A DNA stretch of 32,246 nucleotides from NCBI GenBank assembly GCA_023264735.1, contig JAHFVD010000069.1, positions 4,921 to 37,166 of the forward strand, written 5' to 3'. Origin of the DNA: Mycobacterium sp. Its GTDB lineage: Bacteria > Actinomycetota > Actinomycetes > Mycobacteriales > Mycobacteriaceae. Below, one piece after another: positions 29,101-32,246 of this stretch (positions are counted from its first letter, which is position 1; the number at the start of each line of letters is the position of its first letter). Under the pieces are notes generated by a model. That model was not told where the DNA came from. It did not search any database and saw only the letters and a list, made by a program, of their open reading frames with translations. The translations under genes were made by a program, and so were the position numbers.

Positions 29101-29281
29101 CCTGGATGTCAGCGACCGGATCCGGGTGGTGATGGCGGTGCCCGCAGAGCGAGCCGAATGGGCAACGGCCCATACCGATCTCATCGCAGGGGAGATCCTG
29201 GCGACCAGCTTCGACTTCGGGGAGCCCGAGGACGGGGTGGAGATCGGCGACGGCGTGCGGGTGGCGATCGTCAAGGCGTGA
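26162..29281 (+). CDS. ileS: Isoleucyl-tRNA synthetase
   Basis: Charges tRNA-Ile with isoleucine and edits misactivated valine. The protein has 1039 residues, in line with the mycobacterial enzyme (1041 in M. tuberculosis), with near-identical blocks throughout. The HIGH motif is H60-Y-G-H63, KMSKS is at 617-621, and WTTTPWTLPSN marks the CP1 editing domain. CLPYCW/DETPLS features suggest the eukaryote-like type, which is usually insensitive to mupirocin; this is inference. GTG 26162 (VTENGYPKPAGG) matches the known N-terminus and sits 12 bases after AGGAG. An upstream ATG at 26072 lies inside the T-box and is rejected. Expression should rise when tRNA-Ile is uncharged. Confidence 0.97.
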   Translation: MTENGYPKPAGGSPNFPALELEVLDYWAADDTFRASIARRDDAEEYVFYDGPPFANGLPHYGHLLTGYVKDIVPRYRTMRGYKVERRFGWDTHGLPAELEVQRQLSITDKAQIEEMGIGKFNDACRESVLKYTGEWRDYVTRQARWVDFDNDYKTLDLSFMESVIWAFKQLWDKGLAYQGVRVLPYCWNDETPLSSHELRMDDDVYQSRQDPAITVGFKVNEPGSDLDGAYLLIWTTTPWTLPSNQAVAVNPEVTYVVVRVDDRRLVLAQARLGAYARELGEDPEVLSTVTGEQLLGLHYLPPFPYFLDSANAFQVLRGDFVTTEDGTGVVHMAPAYGEDDKATTDTVGIVPVTPVDSKGRFDVTVPDYQGQHVFDANPQIIRDLKNGTGSAGVNTPVLIRHETYEHSYPHCWRCRNPLIYRAVSSWFVKVTEFRDRMVELNQQITWYPDHVKDGQFGKWLSGARDWSISRNRYWGTPIPVWVSDDPAYPRIDVYGSLDELERDFGVRPDDLHRPYIDELTRPNPDDPSGNSSMRRIEDVFDVWFDSGSMPYAQVHYPFENEDWFASHFPGDFIVEYIGQTRGWFYTLHVLASALFDKPAFKTCVSHGIVLGNDGAKMSKSLRNYPDVNEVFDRDGSDAMRWFLMASPILRGGNLIVTEQGIREGVRQVLLPLWNAYSFLSLYAPKVGTWRTDSTHVLDRYVLAKLAELRDGLTGAMDVCDISGACEQLRQFTEALTNWYVRRSRSRFWEEDPDAIDTLHTVLEVTTRLAAPLLPLATEVIWRGLTGERSVHLTDWPEAGVVPSDPNLVAAMDQVREVCSTASSLRKANKLRVRLPLPKLTVAVENPSRLAPFTDLIADELNVKAVELTDDVPAYGRFELAVNARAAGPRIGKDVQAAIKAVKAGEYALNADGTLTAGPAVLLPEEFTSKLVAADPEWTAALPEGAGLVVLDGTVTPELEAEGWAKDRIRELQDLRKATGLDVSDRIRVVMAVPAERAEWATAHTDLIAGEILATSFDFGEPEDGVEIGDGVRVAIVKA

Positions 29282-29324
29282 GCGCGCGCCGCTGACCGAA
29301 GGCCTTGTGTCGTCGTCCGCTTCG

Positions 29325-29542
29325 CCGCGTTAACCCGCTGCGCCGGTGCGGATTTCAGGGAGGCCGCAGTATTTCTGCTCTGCGGGCCCCTGGCCGACTT
29401 GCCCGTGCCCACGGAGGCGCTGTGTGACGGTCCAGACGAGGTATCGGCCGATGCCGTGGGCGTACCCAGTCCACGCCGCAGTGCCGACACCAAGCGCCAC
29501 CGCCAGCCCGCCGACATAGCCGATGAGTTGCCCGGTGTTCAT
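29325..29542 (-). pseudogene. Truncated, frameshifted copy of the 5' end of the neighbouring repeat-protein gene
   Basis: The first 24 codons (MNTGQLIGYVGGLAVALGVG) match the start of the 842-residue gene (MSSGQFVGYVGGLAVALGVG). An extra base at about 29470 (TGGACTGGG against TGGCTGGG) then shifts the frame. In the next frame the match resumes as GTPTASADTSSGPSHSASVGTGKSARGPQ, equivalent to GTPTASADSSSPSTHSASSGTAKSARVPQ in the parent. Similarity fades near 29325, just before the ileS stop. The unshifted frame could give a 70-residue peptide. Its ATG overlaps the parent's TGA as ATGA. It is a remnant of a tandem duplication; a functional short peptide is less likely but not excluded. Confidence 0.8.
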
Positions 29543-32067
29543 GCGTACGGTCTGTAGTAGCTGAACTGTGCGGCAGGGGCCGCGGCCGCCTGGCTGGTAT
29601 GCAATTGGCCGAAGATGCTGGCCAACCAGAACGGACCGAAAATCACCAACGCGACTATGGCCGCCTGGGCGGTGAACACCACTGACTGAATGGCAATCAC
29701 GAGTTGCCCGAGTGGCGTGATCGCAAAGGCCTCCAAATCCAAGCCCCACGGGAATCCGGCAACACGGGTGGTTGCCGTGCCGGTCGTGGTGTTGAGGTCC
29801 GCGCTGAGGCCGGCGAACGTGGTGACCACGACGTGGTTGCCGGCGCTCAGTTGAGGAAGGCCGGCCGGGGTGCCCGTGAGGCGGGTGGTGACGCCGACCT
29901 GGTTGCCGGTGGTGTTGTCGATCACCGCGATGCGGGTGCTGCTGCCGTGGGCGCCCGTGGCGGAAACCCGGGTGACGATCGTGGTGTGGTTGCCTTCGTC
30001 GCTCACGATCGGCAAGCCCGGGTCGCCAGGGAGGGTGAGGCCGGTGCCGGTCTGGGTGCCGGTGGTGATGTCGATCAGCACCAATCGCGTCTCATCGGCG
30101 TCGTCGAGGACGAAGAGCGCATGGGTGCCGTCCGCCGCGGTCGACGGCGACGGCCACGTCGGGATCTGGCCGGTGAAGGTCAGCGGGGCACCGGTTAGTT
30201 GGCCGGTGGCGGAGTTGACGGATACGACATGGGTCGAGGCGCCGTCAGTGGTGGTGATCAGTGCGTGCGTCAGGCCGGCGTCGCCGAGTACGAAGCCCAT
30301 CGCACCGTCCACGTCGACGCCTGCGCCGGTCGGTTCGCCGGTGGCGGTGTCGACCACCACGATCTGAGTGGCGTTGCCGGCGCTCGCGACGAAGAGCGCG
30401 TGGATGCCGTCGGCATTGACCAGCGGAACCGTCACCCGGCCGGCGAGGGTGAGCGTGGTGCCGGTCTGTTTGCCGGTGGTGGTGTCGACGACCGCGATCT
30501 GCGTGGCATTGTCGGCGCTTGCGGCCAAGAGCGCGTGGATGCCGTCGGCGCTGATCAGCGGAGTTCCGATGCGGCCGGTGAGGGCGAGGGTGGTACCGGT
30601 TTGTTCGCCCGTTGTGGCGTCGATTACTGCGATGTGGGTCGACAGGCCGTCGTCGGCGGTGATCAGAACGTGAACACCGCCGGCGGCGGGTAGTACGGAG
30701 CCTGCCGCACCCTCGAGGTCGATCGTGTCGCCACTCTGTTCGCCGGTAGTGCCGTCCATGACCGCGACATGCGTTGCGCCGCTGATACTTGCGGTGAGGA
30801 CGACGTGGACACCGTCGTCGTTGACAATGGGATTGCCCCAGGGTGCACCGTCGAGAGTGAGGGTGTGGCCGACCTGCGTGCCGTTCGCGGTGTCCAACAC
30901 CGCCGCATGGGTGGTTGCCGAACCGTAGTACAGGTCCTGATTGACGGCGATGACCAGGAGGTGGGTGCCGTCCACGCTGACCGGTGTCGTGTTCGACCGA
31001 CCGCCCTCGAGGGTGAGTCCGCTGCCCACCTTGGCGCCGGTGGACGTGTCGAGAATCGTGAAATCCGTGGCGCCGCCGGTGGCCGAGTCGTAGCGGTAGC
31101 TGCTGATCAGCGCGAGGCCGTCGGTACCGACCAGCTGAACGGCGGGCGAGCCCGTGAAATTCAGGGTCGTACCGGCCTGCGCGCCGGTGTGGGTGTCGAA
31201 TACCGCAACCTGGCTGTGGTACCCGGTGGTGGAGTCCGAGCTCGTCGTGATCACGGCGCGGTCCCTGGTGGCGTCCAGCACCGGGCCCTGCGGGGATCGA
31301 CCGTCGAGAACGAGTGTCGTGCCGATCTGAGTGCCGTTGGCGCTGTCGATCAGCGAGACATGGGTGGAATCGCCGGAGACGGCGTAGACCTCGGTGGTGA
31401 ACAGGACGCGGTTGTCATCGCCCACCACCAGCTGCCCCGTGCCGCGGCCGGCGAGGACCAGGGTCGTTCCGACCTGGGTGCCGGTGCCGGTGTCGATCAC
31501 GGCTACCTGGACGTTGTAGGGCGTGACGGGGAAATCGACCGCCGTGGTGACCATCACGCGGTCCCGATCCGCGGTGAAGGTCGAACCCGAAGGGATGCCA
31601 CTGAGGGTGACGGTCGAGCCGATCTGAGCGCCGGTACCGCTGTCTCGCACCGAAACTCGGGTGGTGGATGCGCCGGACGAATCGCCCGTGGTATCGATGA
31701 CAAGGTTGTGGGTGCTGTCGATCGGGATCGTCTCGGCAGTGGCCGCGGAAGCTGCCTTACCAGCCGCGGCTGGGCGAACGACTTGCCCTGTCGTCCGTCT
31801 CGGCTCAGCGGAGGTCGACGCAGCCATCAGCAACGTCGCCGACGACGTCGGCGCAGTGGCCTTCCGCGCTGGCGCGGGTTTCATCGAGGCGATTGTGTTT
31901 GTGCGCTGCGGCACCCTGGCCGACTTGGCCGTGCCCGAGGAGGCACTGTGCGTTGACGGCGACGAACTGTCGGCCGATGCCGTGGGCGTGCCCAGCCAGA
32001 GCGCTCCGCCGACACCCAGCGCTACCGCCAGCCCCCCGACGTAGCCGACAAATTGCCCGCTGCTCAT
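29539..32067 (-). CDS. Secreted/surface protein with about 14 propeller-like repeats
   Basis: An 842-residue protein. The N-terminus has the hydrophobic segment VGYVGGLAVALGVGGALWL and a cleavage-like TASADS near residue 33, then a Ser/Thr/Ala/Pro/Lys-rich linker to about residue 95. Then come about 13 clear copies, plus one weak copy, of a unit of 42-55 residues built round VxDTxTGxQxGTTLxLxG and an LxxADGxHALxxT strand. This looks like WD40/YVTN-type blades, enough for two seven-bladed propellers. A hydrophobic stretch (AIQSVVFTAQAAIVALVIFGPFWLASIFG) lies close to the C-terminus and may anchor it. There are no catalytic motifs I recognise; binding or adhesion at the cell surface is a guess. 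It separates ileS from dinB, which are adjacent in M. tuberculosis. It is divergent from dinB across 84 bases. Confidence 0.75.
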   Translation of the reverse strand: MSSGQFVGYVGGLAVALGVGGALWLGTPTASADSSSPSTHSASSGTAKSARVPQRTNTIASMKPAPARKATAPTSSATLLMAASTSAEPRRTTGQVVRPAAAGKAASAATAETIPIDSTHNLVIDTTGDSSGASTTRVSVRDSGTGAQIGSTVTLSGIPSGSTFTADRDRVMVTTAVDFPVTPYNVQVAVIDTGTGTQVGTTLVLAGRGTGQLVVGDDNRVLFTTEVYAVSGDSTHVSLIDSANGTQIGTTLVLDGRSPQGPVLDATRDRAVITTSSDSTTGYHSQVAVFDTHTGAQAGTTLNFTGSPAVQLVGTDGLALISSYRYDSATGGATDFTILDTSTGAKVGSGLTLEGGRSNTTPVSVDGTHLLVIAVNQDLYYGSATTHAAVLDTANGTQVGHTLTLDGAPWGNPIVNDDGVHVVLTASISGATHVAVMDGTTGEQSGDTIDLEGAAGSVLPAAGGVHVLITADDGLSTHIAVIDATTGEQTGTTLALTGRIGTPLISADGIHALLAASADNATQIAVVDTTTGKQTGTTLTLAGRVTVPLVNADGIHALFVASAGNATQIVVVDTATGEPTGAGVDVDGAMGFVLGDAGLTHALITTTDGASTHVVSVNSATGQLTGAPLTFTGQIPTWPSPSTAADGTHALFVLDDADETRLVLIDITTGTQTGTGLTLPGDPGLPIVSDEGNHTTIVTRVSATGAHGSSTRIAVIDNTTGNQVGVTTRLTGTPAGLPQLSAGNHVVVTTFAGLSADLNTTTGTATTRVAGFPWGLDLEAFAITPLGQLVIAIQSVVFTAQAAIVALVIFGPFWLASIFGQLHTSQAAAAPAAQFSYYRPYA

Positions 32068-32137
32068 ACCAGCTAGTGTGCGCTTACGCCGGGCCGATCG
32101 GTCTCAGTAGCCGGGTACTGCATGTCGGGCCAGCCCC

Positions 32138-32143
32138 TAGCAT
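32138..32143 (+). promoter_or_regulatory. Candidate -10 (TAGCAT) for leaderless dinB
   Basis: TANNNT hexamer ending eight bases before the GTG at 32152, with no ribosome site between them. Transcription would start at or next to the start codon. Confidence 0.35.
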
Positions 32144-32151
32144 CGGGTGTC

Positions 32152-32246
32152 GTGGAGCGCTGGGTCCTGCATTTCGACATGGATGCGTTCTTCGCGTCCG
32201 TCGAACAGCTGACCCGCCCGACCCTGCGCGGTCGGCCGGTCCTGGT
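32152..32246 (+). CDS. dinB: Y-family DNA polymerase IV (DinX/DinB1 type), 3' truncated by window edge
   Basis: Only the first 31 codons are present, but they read VERWVLHFDMDAFFASVEQL, then TRPTLRGRPVLV, which matches the N-terminus of M. tuberculosis DinX (Rv1537) almost residue for residue. FDMDAFFASVE contains the first catalytic Asp of the Y-family palm. The enzyme carries out translesion synthesis. The GTG at 32152 gives the expected N-terminus. Its place beyond ileS agrees with mycobacterial gene order. Confidence 0.93.
   Translation, partial: MERWVLHFDMDAFFASVEQLTRPTLRGRPVL

Noticed and set aside
29870..31800. CRISPR-like periodicity at DNA level
   Set aside because: The periodic sequence is the codon-level repeat of the propeller protein; units are diverged and coding, not identical repeats with spacers.

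Overview
The window is high-GC actinobacterial DNA that reads as the chromosome of a Mycobacterium (Mycolicibacterium-type) species. The basis is gene order and protein sequence recalled from knowledge of M. tuberculosis, not a search. The left end carries mutB, meaB and a LipL-type esterase (order as Rv1493/Rv1496/Rv1497). The right end carries ileS and the start of a dinX-type polymerase gene (order as Rv1536/Rv1537). In M. tuberculosis the lipL-ileS interval holds a variable cell-envelope lipid region that includes pks5 and papA4. Here the same interval holds a differently composed cluster.

Layout: (1) 1-4503, plus strand: methylmalonyl-CoA mutase large subunit (5' end cut off), its G-protein chaperone MeaB, and a serine esterase/beta-lactamase-fold protein. 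(2) 4504-5464: a 0.96-kb AT-richer spacer with two short perfect palindromes and no gene I can support. (3) 5465-16128, plus strand: a MAS/Pks5-like iterative polyketide synthase, a PapA-type acyltransferase and two tandem paralogous acyltransferases of the condensation-domain superfamily. (4) 16132-25220, minus strand: a GAP-family small membrane protein, a polytopic membrane protein, a large secreted PQQ-type sugar dehydrogenase/PKD protein, a GT-C-like membrane glycosyltransferase, a multi-spanning membrane protein and a small phage-like HTH repressor. (5) 25358-29281, plus strand: a stand-alone C-terminal half of a condensation domain, then ileS behind a T-box leader. (6) 29325-32067, minus strand: a secreted repeat (beta-propeller) protein, followed by a truncated, frameshifted copy of its own 5' end. 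(7) 32152-end, plus strand: the beginning of dinB/dinX.

Working model: MutB/MeaB interconvert succinyl-CoA and methylmalonyl-CoA, which MAS-type synthases use as extender unit. The PKS would make a methyl-branched acyl chain, PapA and the two tandem acyltransferases would place acyl chains on a (probably glycosylated) acceptor, and the GAP protein would assist export. No FAAL/FadD ligase and no MmpL transporter lie in the window, so these would have to be supplied from elsewhere. The most interesting parts for follow-up are the three-acyltransferase arrangement, the orphan half condensation domain divergent from a repressor with matching TCCC-N5-TGGG sites over both promoters, and two decayed gene fragments (near 18.3 kb and 29.4 kb) that record rearrangement of the locus.
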